A DNA stretch of 64,000 nt from Planctomicrobium piriforme (GTDB lineage: Bacteria; Planctomycetota; Planctomycetia; Planctomycetales; Planctomycetaceae), in assembly GCF_900113665.1 (NCBI RefSeq), contig NZ_FOQD01000002.1, positions 310,001 to 374,000 on the forward strand, read 5' to 3'. The translations under genes were made by a program, and so were the position numbers. Below the pieces are notes generated by a model. That model did no database searches. It was given only the letters and a program-made list of their open reading frames with translations, and had not been told where the DNA came from. Below, in pieces: positions 8,392 through 18,423 of the stretch. Numbering within the stretch: position 1 is the first letter of the stretch; each line of letters starts with the position of its first letter.

Positions 8392-9063
8392 TCAGTGAGA
8401 AGATCCCTTGAGTCGCTCCGGATAGGGAGGCTGCTTGTGGACCATGGTGTAGGCGTATTCCACCCCTTGCCCATAGGCTCCGCAATGTTCCAGCACGAGC
8501 TTCATCACAGCATCGTAGGTCTCGCGCTTCGCCCAGTCCCGCTGGAATTCGAGCAGCACTTGCAGCCAGCTCACCGGGACAGCGCCCGCCTGAATGACCC
8601 GCTTCATCGCGTTGTCGTGAGCGAGGACGGTGGTGCCGCCGCAGGCGTCTTCAACGGCATAGACTTCATACCCGGCCTCCATCGCCTGAATCGCAGGAAA
8701 GGCCAGGCAGACTTCTGTCCACAAGGCGGCAATGACGAGCTTCTTCCGGCCGAGCCGTTCGACTTCCGCAACGAACTTCTTATCTTCCCAGGAGTTCATG
8801 CTGGTCCGCTCGATCGGCTTCTGTCCCGGGAACAGCTCGGTGAGCTGGGGCCACATGTAGCCGGAAAAACTCTCTGTCTCAACGGTGGTCAGAATGACCG
8901 GCGCGTTGAAGATCTTTGCCGCTTTGGCGAGCCCTACAGTGTTATTCACCAGCGTCTGCCGATCGATCGACGTCACGCCGAACGTCATCTGCGGCTGATG
9001 ATCGATGAAGATGACCGTGCAATTTTCCGGTGTGAGCAGTCCGTGAATAGGAGCCTGAGACAC
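8392..9063 (-). CDS. Isochorismatase-fold cysteine hydrolase
   Basis: 223 aa from a GTG at 9061-9063, which has GGAGG eight bases upstream; an ATG at 9102 in the same frame lacks a comparable site. The isochorismatase fold is visible: the first strand ends in the catalytic Asp (VIFIDHQPQM), and the nucleophile Cys is in ALWTEVCLAF, followed by GYEVYAVEDACGG. The pattern is closest to the YcaC-like hydrolases of unknown substrate. Cytosolic. It is transcribed divergently from the sigma-factor gene at 9252. A second isochorismatase-fold protein at 27399-28046 is only distantly similar. Confidence 0.88.
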   Translation of the reverse strand: MSQAPIHGLLTPENCTVIFIDHQPQMTFGVTSIDRQTLVNNTVGLAKAAKIFNAPVILTTVETESFSGYMWPQLTELFPGQKPIERTSMNSWEDKKFVAEVERLGRKKLVIAALWTEVCLAFPAIQAMEAGYEVYAVEDACGGTTVLAHDNAMKRVIQAGAVPVSWLQVLLEFQRDWAKRETYDAVMKLVLEHCGAYGQGVEYAYTMVHKQPPYPERLKGSSH

Positions 9064-9251
9064 GTTTCGTCCTCCGCGCTGGTGATATCGACGTTGAAAC
9101 ATACGAGCGGCGAATCTCCAGCACCCGGTCTACGAATGATGAAAGCGTTCACCTGTTCGACTAAACTGAGCGGAACGGGCTGGACATCAATCTCTCGGGG
9201 GCACTCGCAGATTCACGCGAGCGAAGGCAGGGCGTTGAGAACCGGGAAGAC

Positions 9252-9872
9252 ATGGCAGATCACGCGACGACTCGAGCCGTTCAACTGTATCTGGATGAGC
9301 TGGCCCAGGATGGCAGTTCGGCCGCAGCCCCGGTCATTCAGAAATTGCTAGAACGTTCCGCCGGCAGGCTGCATCTGCTGTGCGATTCGATGCTGAAGCG
9401 GAGTTATCCGCGTTTGATGCGGCCCCCATTGAACTTGCAGTCGGAAGAGCTGCTCAGCGGCGTGATGGAACGGCTGCTGAAAGCACTCCAGCAAATTCAG
9501 CCTGGAACCGTGCGGCAGTTCTTTGCCTTGGCGAACCGCCACCTCCGCTGGGAACTTGATGACCTGGCCCGCCGCTTAGATGAACAGAGGATTCACACAG
9601 GTCTCAACGTCGACGTGGTCGCGACGCCCGAAAGCCATGGGTCTGAACTCAGCGCCGACGCCAGAGTCATCCTCGAAGCCATCGAAAACCTGCCGCCGGA
9701 ACTGCAGGAAGTGTTTGATCTGGTCCGCATTCAGGGGTTCACCCATGCTGAGGCCGCAAATGTGTTGCAGGTCTCGACGAAGACCGTCCAGCGGAGACTG
9801 GCCAGTAGTTTGATGCTGCTCACGAAAACTTTGAGCGAATTGCGAGTGAGAACCGACGGCGGACTTTCGTGA
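9252..9872 (+). CDS. ECF-type RNA polymerase sigma factor
   Basis: 206 aa. An N-terminal helical region-2 part contains LLSGVMERLLKALQQIQPGTVRQFFALA, and the C-terminal region 4 is clear: NLPPELQEVFDLVRIQGFTH, then AEAANVLQVSTKTVQRRL, a helix-turn-helix. This resembles the planctomycete/verrucomicrobial ECF group often encoded directly before a PknB-type kinase. The kinase gene starts 18-51 bp downstream depending on the start used, so the two form an operon. By analogy the kinase may control the sigma factor, which is inference; no anti-sigma factor is seen. Confidence 0.9.
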   Translation: MADHATTRAVQLYLDELAQDGSSAAAPVIQKLLERSAGRLHLLCDSMLKRSYPRLMRPPLNLQSEELLSGVMERLLKALQQIQPGTVRQFFALANRHLRWELDDLARRLDEQRIHTGLNVDVVATPESHGSELSADARVILEAIENLPPELQEVFDLVRIQGFTHAEAANVLQVSTKTVQRRLASSLMLLTKTLSELRVRTDGGLS

Positions 9873-9890
9873 TGTGCCGCCGGCGAGACC

Positions 9891-12800
9891 ATGGGGTCGG
9901 TGCACTTTTGTGAGAGAAACGTTGTGATCTTTGACGACGCCCAAATCGAGATGCTGCTCGAAAAGTCGCTGGCGGAAGGACTGACTCCGGAGGAGGTCTG
10001 CGTCGACGAACCGCAACTGCTGCACGTCCTGAGGCAACGTTGGGAAGAATGCCGTGCGGTCAGTTTCGCCCTGGACGGTTTGTTTCCGTCGTCTGCGGTT
10101 CGAACCGCAGCGACCGATTCGGGGGACGGTCCACTCCCTGAGATCCCGGGCTACGAGCTGTACGAAGTTCTCGGTCGCGGAGGGATGGGCATCGTCTTTC
10201 GGGGACGGCACCTGAAACTCAACCGGCAGATCGCCCTGAAGATGATGCTGCCCGGATCATACGCTGGCCCGGCGGAACTCAAACGCTTCGAGCGCGAAGC
10301 GCAGATCGTCGCCTCGTTGTGTCATCCTCATATCGTTCAGGTCTTTGACGTCGGCGACGCGGCGGGGCGACCGTATTACACGATGGAACTGATCTCTGGC
10401 GGCAGTCTTGCCGAGATGTTGACCCGAAGTTCTCGCTCGATTCGTGAATCGGCCGCGCTGGTGATTCAGTTGGCCACGGCCCTCGATCTGGTGCATCGCA
10501 GCGGGGTCATCCATCGCGACCTGAAGCCCGGCAATATCCTGCTGACTGAAGAAGGCATCCCCAAGATCGGTGATTTTGGACTTGCCTACCAGCCGGCCGG
10601 CCGGACAGACGTCACGCTCAATTCAACGTGGCTCGGCACCCCCAGCTATATGGCGCCGGAGCAGGCGTTGGGCAAAACCTCATCCGTCGGTCCCGCTGCC
10701 GACATCTACTCGCTGGGTGCGATCCTCTACGAACTGCTCACCGGGTGGCCTCCCTTTCGAGCCGAATCGGCGATGGAACTGCAGCGACTGTCCGTGAATG
10801 AAGACCCGCTGCCGCCGGGCCGGCTCAATCAGGCGGTGCCTCGCGACCTGGAAGCCATCTGTCTGAAGTGCCTGGAAAAAGATCCCCGGCAGCGGTATCG
10901 CACCGCAGGTGAACTGCAGGAAGACCTCACGCGGTTTTTGAACCATATCCCTGTCCTGGCGCGCCGCGTGACCAACACAGATCGCGTTCAGCGCTGGATT
11001 CAGCGCAATCCGGCCATCAGCGTTGCGCTGGCCGGCATCGCCGTGCTGACGTTCATGCTGCTTGTGGGGTCAATCTGGTCCGCCGCGCATTTTCGTGAGC
11101 TGGCCCAAACCAATGGCCGCCTCGCCTGGGACAAGAGCCTGCTGGCCCGGCAGTTCGAATCAGAACGTGACAAAGCTCTCAGCGCCGAACATCGCGAAAG
11201 TGGGCTGCGCAGTAAGGCCGATGCTCTCAGTGCCACGTATCTAAAGAATCTCTACATCGCGGAAATGACTCTTGCCACTCAGGCCTCGGCCATCCCCGGC
11301 GGCATTGCCCGTGTTCACGATCTGTTGAGCAACTGGACTCAAACAGCGACGGACCTGCGCGACTGGGAATGGTATTACTTAAACGGCCTGTGCCATCAGG
11401 ACCAGGGAACCTTTCAGGCGCATCTGAGAGGGGCGCTGGATGTCGCCTGGAGCCCCGATGGAACGCAACTGGCGACAGCGGGTGTCGACAAAACGATTTG
11501 CCTTCTCGATCGCAGTGGGAAACGCCCGCCGCGACGCTTGACCGGGCACGAGCGAGAAGTGCTGTCCGTCATGTGGAACAGCGATGGGACACGTCTCGCC
11601 AGCGCCAGTTGGGATGGTCGCGTCAAAGTGTGGGACGCCCTGAGCAGTCAACTTCTGTTTGACTGCGCCGGAGTTTACGGCGAACTGTTTTGCGTTGACT
11701 GGAGCCCCGATGATCAGTCACTGGTGGCCGGTTGCAAAGACGGGGTCATTCGCGTCTGGAATGCCAACACTGGTGAATTGCGTCGTGAATTGACCGGTCA
11801 TATCGATGCCGTGGCGGGCGTCGCCTGGAGTCCTGATGGAACCTTAATCGCATCCGCAGGGCACGATCATACGGTTCGCATCTGGTCGGCCAGTACCATG
11901 GCTCAAGAGCGGGTTCTGCGGGGGCACACGAACTGGGTGAACGATGTCGAATGGAGCCCCGATGGATCTCGTTGTGCCTCGGCCGGTAATGATCAGACTG
12001 CCCGCATCTGGAATCCACTGACGGGTACTGAAGAATTGTCGATCACTGGTCATCGTCAGTCGGTCATTTCCTTAAGTTGGAAACAGGACGGACAAGAGCT
12101 TGCGACCGCCAGCGACGATATGACGGCCCGAGTCTGGTCGACTTTGGATGGAACGCAAAAACGTCAGGCATCAGGTCATCTTGCGGAACTGACTGGAGTC
12201 GCCTGGGCGCCGGATGGCAGTGAGTTTGCATCCTGCGGGTATGACGGCAACGTCAAACTCTGGTCCGAATCATCGCCGCATCGAGCCCTCCCGCTGACGC
12301 GGCATGGCGACTTACAAGTCGTCGCCTGGAATCCGACAGATTCCGAACAACTGGCCGCAGCTTGGGGCGAGGGATTCGTCCAGGTCTGGGACACGCAAGA
12401 ACAAGCCGTCATCGGGGAACTGCGGGCGGAAGGAACTTATCTGCGATCAGCACAGTGGCATCCGAACGGTAAGACCATCGCCACCGGCAGCGAAGACGGG
12501 CTGATCAGACTCTGGAACCTGGATTCACCCGGTACTCCGGCAACGATCCTCGACCAGGGCCGACCCGTGTTGCAGATGTGTTGGGATCCGCAAGGAAAAT
12601 GGCTGGCCGCGACCGGTCTCGGACCAGTGACCATCTGGGATGTGGTGGAGAGGAAACGCCTGCGAGAGTTCTCCGGGAACGGGAAGCCCTTCGCCACAAT
12701 GTGCCCGGACCCCAAGGGTGAACTTCTGGCAATCGGAGCCGAAGATGGCACCATCAACTTGTGGAACATGTCGAACGGCGAAGAGGTTCTCACCTATCAG

Positions 12801-13811
12801 CAGCATCGGTCCCGCATCGTCTCCATGGCCTGGAGTCCCGATGGGAAGCTTCTCGCGTCGACCAGTTTGAGTCCGCTGATTCATCTGTGGGATCCGCGCA
12901 CAGGTGAACTACTGAGAACACTGAACGGACATACTGCGACATCATCGCAACTTGCCTGGAGTCGCGACGGATGTCGACTCGCGACCGTGGCCCACGACGG
13001 CCGCCTGAAAATCTGGGATGCCGAATGCGGGCGAGAAGTCCTCAACGTCGAGAACACTTACGCCTGGCTGAATTCCGTTTCGTGGAGCCGGGACAGTCGA
13101 TCGATCGCGATGTGCGACCAGCATCAATCCGTATGGATCGCGGATGCGGCCGCCGGGTACATCGCCGCAAAGTCATCGCAGTTGCTGCCTGATCTCGATG
13201 CGAAGATTCTCCGCCAGCCTACTCCGGCAGACCTGCTGCTGCGAGCTCAAGTCTACCAAGGAATGCGGGACTGGAAGCGTGCAGGAGCGGATCTCGATGA
13301 GCAGCTTCGAATGGTTTCCTCCCCCTGGATCGTGATGGAAGCGTTCATCTCCCGGCCGTACCACGCCGGATCATCAGACGCGCCAGGGGGCCGATTTGTG
13401 TCCGGAGCAGAACAGGCGGAAGTTCTCGCGGCGGCCGTCGCCCCTTTGAATGGCGATCTCTGGCAACCGCTGGAAGGCTCGCAGCAAGGGGTCATCGATT
13501 TCACCAGATACACCGAAGGCAGAAACGAGACCTCCGTCTTCCTGCTCTTCCCGGTCTTCTCCGCAGTCGATCAGCCCGTTTCGATCCGCATCGGGTCGGA
13601 TGATGATTGTCGAGTCACGGTCAATCAGCAAACTGTGTTTGAATATTCAGGCCCTCGCGCCCCGCTACCCGACCAGGATACAATTCCGACGAATCTCATT
13701 GCCGGCTGGAACTGGGTACTGGTGGAAGTCGTCAATCGTACCGGCGATCACGGGCTGTATTTCAGGCTTTCTGACCCGGATTCCACGGAGCCAGTCGCGG
13801 CACTGCCGTGA
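9891..13811 (+). CDS. Transmembrane Ser/Thr protein kinase with WD40 propeller repeats
   Basis: 1306 aa from ATG 9891; a GTG at 9924 is an alternative start. Kinase domain about residues 86-350: glycine loop GRGGMG (95-100), ATP Lys in IALKMM (K117), HRDLKPGN (208-215), DFG (228-230), GTPSYMAPEQ (249-258). All catalytic residues are present. One membrane helix lies at about 376-397, followed by a short coiled coil. From about 508 to 1085 there are at least a dozen WD40 repeats with recurrent SPDG, LAT/LAS and IWD/LWN signatures, probably two propellers. A last domain of about 200 aa (LFPVFSAVDQPVSIRIGSDD and NWVLVEVVNRTG) resembles a beta-sandwich. The kinase is inside and the propeller probably outside, suggesting a sensor. 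It ends 3 bp before the stop of the convergent antiporter gene. Confidence 0.93.
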   Translation: MGSVHFCERNVVIFDDAQIEMLLEKSLAEGLTPEEVCVDEPQLLHVLRQRWEECRAVSFALDGLFPSSAVRTAATDSGDGPLPEIPGYELYEVLGRGGMGIVFRGRHLKLNRQIALKMMLPGSYAGPAELKRFEREAQIVASLCHPHIVQVFDVGDAAGRPYYTMELISGGSLAEMLTRSSRSIRESAALVIQLATALDLVHRSGVIHRDLKPGNILLTEEGIPKIGDFGLAYQPAGRTDVTLNSTWLGTPSYMAPEQALGKTSSVGPAADIYSLGAILYELLTGWPPFRAESAMELQRLSVNEDPLPPGRLNQAVPRDLEAICLKCLEKDPRQRYRTAGELQEDLTRFLNHIPVLARRVTNTDRVQRWIQRNPAISVALAGIAVLTFMLLVGSIWSAAHFRELAQTNGRLAWDKSLLARQFESERDKALSAEHRESGLRSKADALSATYLKNLYIAEMTLATQASAIPGGIARVHDLLSNWTQTATDLRDWEWYYLNGLCHQDQGTFQAHLRGALDVAWSPDGTQLATAGVDKTICLLDRSGKRPPRRLTGHEREVLSVMWNSDGTRLASASWDGRVKVWDALSSQLLFDCAGVYGELFCVDWSPDDQSLVAGCKDGVIRVWNANTGELRRELTGHIDAVAGVAWSPDGTLIASAGHDHTVRIWSASTMAQERVLRGHTNWVNDVEWSPDGSRCASAGNDQTARIWNPLTGTEELSITGHRQSVISLSWKQDGQELATASDDMTARVWSTLDGTQKRQASGHLAELTGVAWAPDGSEFASCGYDGNVKLWSESSPHRALPLTRHGDLQVVAWNPTDSEQLAAAWGEGFVQVWDTQEQAVIGELRAEGTYLRSAQWHPNGKTIATGSEDGLIRLWNLDSPGTPATILDQGRPVLQMCWDPQGKWLAATGLGPVTIWDVVERKRLREFSGNGKPFATMCPDPKGELLAIGAEDGTINLWNMSNGEEVLTYQQHRSRIVSMAWSPDGKLLASTSLSPLIHLWDPRTGELLRTLNGHTATSSQLAWSRDGCRLATVAHDGRLKIWDAECGREVLNVENTYAWLNSVSWSRDSRSIAMCDQHQSVWIADAAAGYIAAKSSQLLPDLDAKILRQPTPADLLLRAQVYQGMRDWKRAGADLDEQLRMVSSPWIVMEAFISRPYHAGSSDAPGGRFVSGAEQAEVLAAAVAPLNGDLWQPLEGSQQGVIDFTRYTEGRNETSVFLLFPVFSAVDQPVSIRIGSDDDCRVTVNQQTVFEYSGPRAPLPDQDTIPTNLIAGWNWVLVEVVNRTGDHGLYFRLSDPDSTEPVAALP

Positions 13812-13814
13812 ACT

Positions 13815-15401
13815 TCATGATGTCAGTCGAATTTGCTCGAAGTCGAGCGAGCGTTCGAGTCGTCTGAGGACCGAGTTCCCGATGATCCCCTGATCTCGCA
13901 GTTGAATGACAGCTTCGCGTTCGGCATTCAAAATCCTGAGTCGCAGGGCGTTCGACGTCATGAGGATCTCGTAGTCCGGCGACTGGTTCGTCTCAGCGGC
14001 AGCCGACTGATAGTGCCGAAGTCGTTGCTCGTAGTAATGTCGGAGCTGCACGACAAGCTGGGCGAACTCTTCTTCGGACTGACACTGCATCGGTTGATTC
14101 AAAACGATCAAAGCCGCCTGAGCTGCCGCAACATGCGCGAGGTTCTCCTCGTGCTTTTCGGAACCGTCTGGCGGAAGATGTAGCCAGCGGATCAGCCGGG
14201 GCAGCGTTCCGCCCTGTACGAGCAATGTAAACAGAATCACGCTGAAGCTCAGAAACAGGATCATTTCCCGCTGCGGAAAGGGAGTCGTGCCGTCCGGGAG
14301 CAGCAAAGGAATTCCGATCGCTGCGGCGAGCGATTCGACCCCTCGCGGACCCGCCCAGCTCACGATCGCCGCGTGTCTCCAGTTCGTCTGATCTGCAGGC
14401 AGCTTGAGAACTCGACGAACGATGCGGCGGCAAGTGAAGATGCCGGCGACCCAGATCACTCGCAACAGGACGACTGCCCCAATCACCAGCGCGGCTGCCT
14501 GCATCAACTGCCAGGGGGAAGTCTCCGAGAGTTGAGCCAGGGTCGGTCGCAGTTCGAGTCCGATGAGAATGAAGGCCAAGCCTTCGAGAATGAAATTCAG
14601 TCCGCTCCAGAATGAGAATGTGGTTTGCCGGACTTCGGGTTCGAGAATCCGCGAGAGTTCCCGGCCGACGCACAAACCGGCAGTGACGGTCGCAAGAACC
14701 CCGGACGCCCCAACCGCTTCGCCGGTTAAATACGCGGCAAACGCCGTCAGCAACGAAGCCGCGCTGTTGATGGCCGGATCTCGCACGCGGCGGCGGACCC
14801 AGATCGCGAGCTGGCCGATCACCAGGCCTGCCGCCACGCCGGCCAGCACATCCCAGGTAAACTCCAGAAATGTTTCTCGGGCGAAATAGGCTTCGCTGAC
14901 CGAACGCAAGGCAATCTTGTAAGCGACGAAAGCGACGACGTCGTTGAACAGACTTTCTCCATTCAGCGTCCTCTCGACCTGACGCGGCAACGGGCTATGG
15001 CGCGTGATCGCCATCACGGCGATCATGTCGGTGGGAGCCACAATTGCCGCGAGGAGAAATGCCGTGGGCCAGGTGAAGCCGGGGATGGAAGACTGAGCAA
15101 CAGTCGCCACCCCGATCAGGGAGACGAGCACGAGTCCGACCGAGAGCATCAGAATCGGAAACCAACTGGAACGCACATCCAGCAGTCCCACCTGCGATGC
15201 CGGCAGATAGACCAGCGGCGGAATGAAGACCAGGAACACCACTTCCGGATCCAGTTGCACCTGCGGCAGTGCCGGAAACAGACTCAGCAGCAATCCCCCC
15301 ACCATCAGGACGATGGGGTACGCCACCCCCACCCGTTGGGCGACAGCGGAAAGCACCGTGGCGACGAAAATCAAACCGATGATGATTTCCGCGGGGTTCA
15401 T
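13815..15401 (-). CDS. CPA1-type Na+/H+ antiporter
   Basis: 528 aa with about ten to twelve hydrophobic segments over residues 1-400 and a soluble tail of about 120 aa. Family signatures are visible: the pore strand FLLAAIVAPTDMIAVMAI and LNGESLFNDVVAFVAYKI, where the Asp residues correspond to the ion-binding region of CPA1 exchangers, and SWAGPRGVESLAAA late in the domain. It exchanges protons for Na+ or K+ across the cytoplasmic membrane; which cation is not visible. Transcribed in the same direction as the histidine kinase, with a 50-bp gap, so they may share a transcript. Confidence 0.9.
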   Translation of the reverse strand: MNPAEIIIGLIFVATVLSAVAQRVGVAYPIVLMVGGLLLSLFPALPQVQLDPEVVFLVFIPPLVYLPASQVGLLDVRSSWFPILMLSVGLVLVSLIGVATVAQSSIPGFTWPTAFLLAAIVAPTDMIAVMAITRHSPLPRQVERTLNGESLFNDVVAFVAYKIALRSVSEAYFARETFLEFTWDVLAGVAAGLVIGQLAIWVRRRVRDPAINSAASLLTAFAAYLTGEAVGASGVLATVTAGLCVGRELSRILEPEVRQTTFSFWSGLNFILEGLAFILIGLELRPTLAQLSETSPWQLMQAAALVIGAVVLLRVIWVAGIFTCRRIVRRVLKLPADQTNWRHAAIVSWAGPRGVESLAAAIGIPLLLPDGTTPFPQREMILFLSFSVILFTLLVQGGTLPRLIRWLHLPPDGSEKHEENLAHVAAAQAALIVLNQPMQCQSEEEFAQLVVQLRHYYEQRLRHYQSAAAETNQSPDYEILMTSNALRLRILNAEREAVIQLRDQGIIGNSVLRRLERSLDFEQIRLTS

Positions 15402-15451
15402 AGACGCAGCGAGCTTCTGATAGGGAGCCGACGGAACGCCGTGGCCAGTGG

Positions 15452-18334
15452 TTATTGCGACGGGGCGGAAGAGACGGTTCCGACTTCTTCAACCACCGGG
15501 GATTCCAAATCCATCGTGGAGATGGCCTGGATCTCTGCACACAGTAACCGACAGCAACGCAAGAGTCTCTGAACCGCGTCGCGGGCCTGGTTGAGTTCCC
15601 CCTGAATTGCGAATCCTTCGACGGCCAATGCTAAATCTCCTGCGGTGCGGCTGAATGTGCCCAGCGTACTCGCTGCTTTATGAGCGGATTCGCGAAGTGG
15701 AGAGAGTTCTCCGGCGTCCGCTTGGTGCTGAAGCTCCAGCAGGAGTTGAGGCATGTGTTCGAAAAATGAGGCGATCAGGGCCTGCAGAATCTCGGGATTC
15801 CCGCCGCTGACCGAACGCAGCATTTCATGATCGATCAGTTGTTCAGCCTTGGTCTCTGTCGTCACCTGATCTGACGAAATCACCTCATCGATCAACTGAA
15901 ACAGCAGTTCGCTCCGCATGGGCTTCTGCAGCAAACCGTCCATCCCGGCCGCAAGACATTCTTCGCGAATGTGCGACGTGTCGCGAGCCGTTAACGCGAT
16001 GATCGGGAGTCTCCCTGCCCCTTCGTCTTGTTCCCATTGCCGCAAATCGCGAGCCACGCTCAGCCCATCTTTCAAGGGCATATGAATATCGAGGAGCAGC
16101 AAGTCGAACCGGCCTGAGCGCGCGAGTTCCAAGGCCTTCTCGCCATCTTCGGCAACTTCCAATCGATGCGAGCGCTGACCGAGTACCTGAGCCAGCAGCT
16201 GAGCATTAAACCGGTGATCTTCCGCGACGAGCACATTGAGCTTTCGACCGGACGCAATTTTCTCCGGGACGGCAGCAGGCAACTCCGACTTCGGCTGGGC
16301 CGGCTCGCTGTTGAGACATTCTTCAGGATGCAGGCATTGAAACGGAATCCGGAAACGGAATGTACTCCCCTCACCGACGCCGCTCTCCAGCTGGATCTCG
16401 CCCCCCATCGCGCGGACCAGCCGCGAGGCAATCGTGAGCCCGAGTCCGGTGCCTCCATACTTTCGGGTGACCGACGCGTCCTCCTGTTCGAACGCCTGAA
16501 AGATCGATGATTGCTTCTCAGGGGAAATGCCAATGCCGGTGTCCTGGACGGCAAACTCCACCAGCACGCGATCTCTTTTTAAGGAACGAACAAACCGCAC
16601 CGCCAATTCCACTCGTCCTTGCGGGGTGAACTTGATGCCGTTCGCGACGAGATTGACGAGCACTTGTCGTAACCGCCCGGCATCGCCGAGAACGTCATCC
16701 GGAATGGTCTCCTGGATCGCGCAGTGCAATTGCAGGTGTTGCTCCTGCGCACGCACATCGAGCAACCGCACGACATCCTGGCAGACCCGATGTAGTGAAA
16801 ACGGAGCCTCGACGAGACGCAGCTTGCCTGCCTCGATTTTTGAGAAATCGAGCAGGTCGTTGATGATCTCCAGTAAGTTCTCACCTGCCCCCTGCACTGT
16901 CTCCAGCAGGTCACGCTGGGAGGGTTCGAGTGGCGACTCCAGTACCAGTTCCGTCATTCCCAGAATGGCATTCATGGGTGTTCGGATCTCGTGGCTGACG
17001 TTTGCCAGGAATTCATCTTTCAAGCGGTTCGCGGACTCGGCGAGTTCTTTCGCCGCGAGGAGCTTTTGTTCCGCGAGTTTCAGGTCAGTAATATCCGTGC
17101 ACGAACCCAGCCAGCGGTTAATCGTACCGTCGACATCGCGGATAGGGACCGCACGGACCTTGTACCAGCGATAGTCGCCGTCCGCCTGTCGAATGCGATG
17201 TTCCAGATCGTAATTCTGCGACAGCCTGACCGTCTCCGACCAACGTGCAACGACAAAGTCGAGTTCGTCCGGATGCAGAATGCAGTGCCACCCGTTAACG
17301 AGTAATTCCTCCGGCAGCTTCCCGGTGAACTCCAGAAACTGCGGACTGTAGTAGTCGGCCGTCCCATCGGGATTGGTCGTCCAGATCAACTGGGGCAGCA
17401 TCTGTGTCAGGCTCCGCCAGCGCTGCTCGCTCTCCCGAATCGTCCGTTCCGCCCCCTTGCGATCGGTCATATCGCGGTAGTTCGCCATCACCACAACGGC
17501 GGAGGGTTCGTCCATGAGAATCTGGCCGATCGCCTCGATGTCGCGCCAGCTTCCGTCGGCATGCCGGAGACGAAACTCAGCCTTCGTCAATGTGCCCGGC
17601 CGCTCCACGATGGAAGTGAAAAAGGCTTGCTGTGCGGGCCGATCATCAGGATGCACAATCGGGTCGTCGAGGATGTTCCGCCCGATGCGCTCTCCTGGCG
17701 AGTAACCCAAGATGCGGGTGACGGACGGCGTCTGATAGAGAGCGGTGCCATCCAGCGCGAAGATTCCGATGACGTCTGACGAGTGCTGCATCAGATGAGT
17801 AAAACGCTGCTGTGTCTTTTGCAGGGTCCGTTGTGCCAGACGCCGCTGTTCTTCTTGAAGCCGTCGAAGCTGGCTGCGGCGCAGAGAATCGGACAGGATG
17901 CTGATGAAGATGCCCGTCGCCAGGAAAATGACCATCGCCACACTGTCGGCGGCAGGTTTCGGATCGAGGCGCAACAGGTGATTGACCAGCAGCAGATTTG
18001 TGAGGGCGGCGCTGACCAGCGTTGCAATGACGCCCGGCCACAGGCCGCCGAAGTGAGCGGCAATGATGACCGCAGGCAGAAACGTGCTATAGAGACCGCG
18101 CTCGCCCAACACGTCTTGAAGCTGCCATCGAAAGAGCAGCGTCACTGCGATGGCGGCTGCAGAAACAGTCAAACCGAACGACGTTGAAAATTCGCGCGGC
18201 AGGAGGGGCAACCGCCCTCCGCCACGCGCCGATTCTGTTGTTGTCACGTCCTGGTCGATCACATTGAGCCCTGCTGTTCTGACGGCGCGGATTTGCAAAT
18301 TCTGCGCCGCACGCTGATTCGACGCCATTCTCAC
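15452..18334 (-). CDS. Hybrid sensor histidine kinase (DUF4118-like TM, two PAS, receiver, HPt)
   Basis: 960 aa from GTG 18334 (an ATG at 18328 is equally possible). Membrane segment about 52-150 with four helices in the DUF4118/KdpD style, PAS domains about 175-295 and 300-420, HisKA with phospho-acceptor His448 (ANVSHEIRTPMN), HATPase about 550-665 (NLVANGIKFT, DTGIGI, YGGTGLGL), receiver about 698-820 with Asp749 (LLLLDIHMP), and a C-terminal HPt about 840-930 with His885 (SAHKAAST). All phosphotransfer residues are intact, so it can run a full His-Asp-His relay to a separate regulator. The NtrC-class gene 89 bp away in the opposite direction is the obvious partner, though its receiver may have others. 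Confidence 0.93.
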   Translation of the reverse strand: MRMASNQRAAQNLQIRAVRTAGLNVIDQDVTTTESARGGGRLPLLPREFSTSFGLTVSAAAIAVTLLFRWQLQDVLGERGLYSTFLPAVIIAAHFGGLWPGVIATLVSAALTNLLLVNHLLRLDPKPAADSVAMVIFLATGIFISILSDSLRRSQLRRLQEEQRRLAQRTLQKTQQRFTHLMQHSSDVIGIFALDGTALYQTPSVTRILGYSPGERIGRNILDDPIVHPDDRPAQQAFFTSIVERPGTLTKAEFRLRHADGSWRDIEAIGQILMDEPSAVVVMANYRDMTDRKGAERTIRESEQRWRSLTQMLPQLIWTTNPDGTADYYSPQFLEFTGKLPEELLVNGWHCILHPDELDFVVARWSETVRLSQNYDLEHRIRQADGDYRWYKVRAVPIRDVDGTINRWLGSCTDITDLKLAEQKLLAAKELAESANRLKDEFLANVSHEIRTPMNAILGMTELVLESPLEPSQRDLLETVQGAGENLLEIINDLLDFSKIEAGKLRLVEAPFSLHRVCQDVVRLLDVRAQEQHLQLHCAIQETIPDDVLGDAGRLRQVLVNLVANGIKFTPQGRVELAVRFVRSLKRDRVLVEFAVQDTGIGISPEKQSSIFQAFEQEDASVTRKYGGTGLGLTIASRLVRAMGGEIQLESGVGEGSTFRFRIPFQCLHPEECLNSEPAQPKSELPAAVPEKIASGRKLNVLVAEDHRFNAQLLAQVLGQRSHRLEVAEDGEKALELARSGRFDLLLLDIHMPLKDGLSVARDLRQWEQDEGAGRLPIIALTARDTSHIREECLAAGMDGLLQKPMRSELLFQLIDEVISSDQVTTETKAEQLIDHEMLRSVSGGNPEILQALIASFFEHMPQLLLELQHQADAGELSPLRESAHKAASTLGTFSRTAGDLALAVEGFAIQGELNQARDAVQRLLRCCRLLCAEIQAISTMDLESPVVEEVGTVSSAPSQ

Positions 18335-18423
18335 AAAATGGTATGAATTTCCTACTCTCCCACACCCACGCTCGCGACCAGCCCCTCCATCCGCCTGCTG
18401 CCAGGTAAGGCGAATTGCTCATT

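Noticed and set aside
11400..13100. Repeated short motifs in the DNA as a possible repeat array
   Set aside because: They are the coding sequence of WD40 repeats; similarity is at protein level and no CRISPR-like spacing exists.
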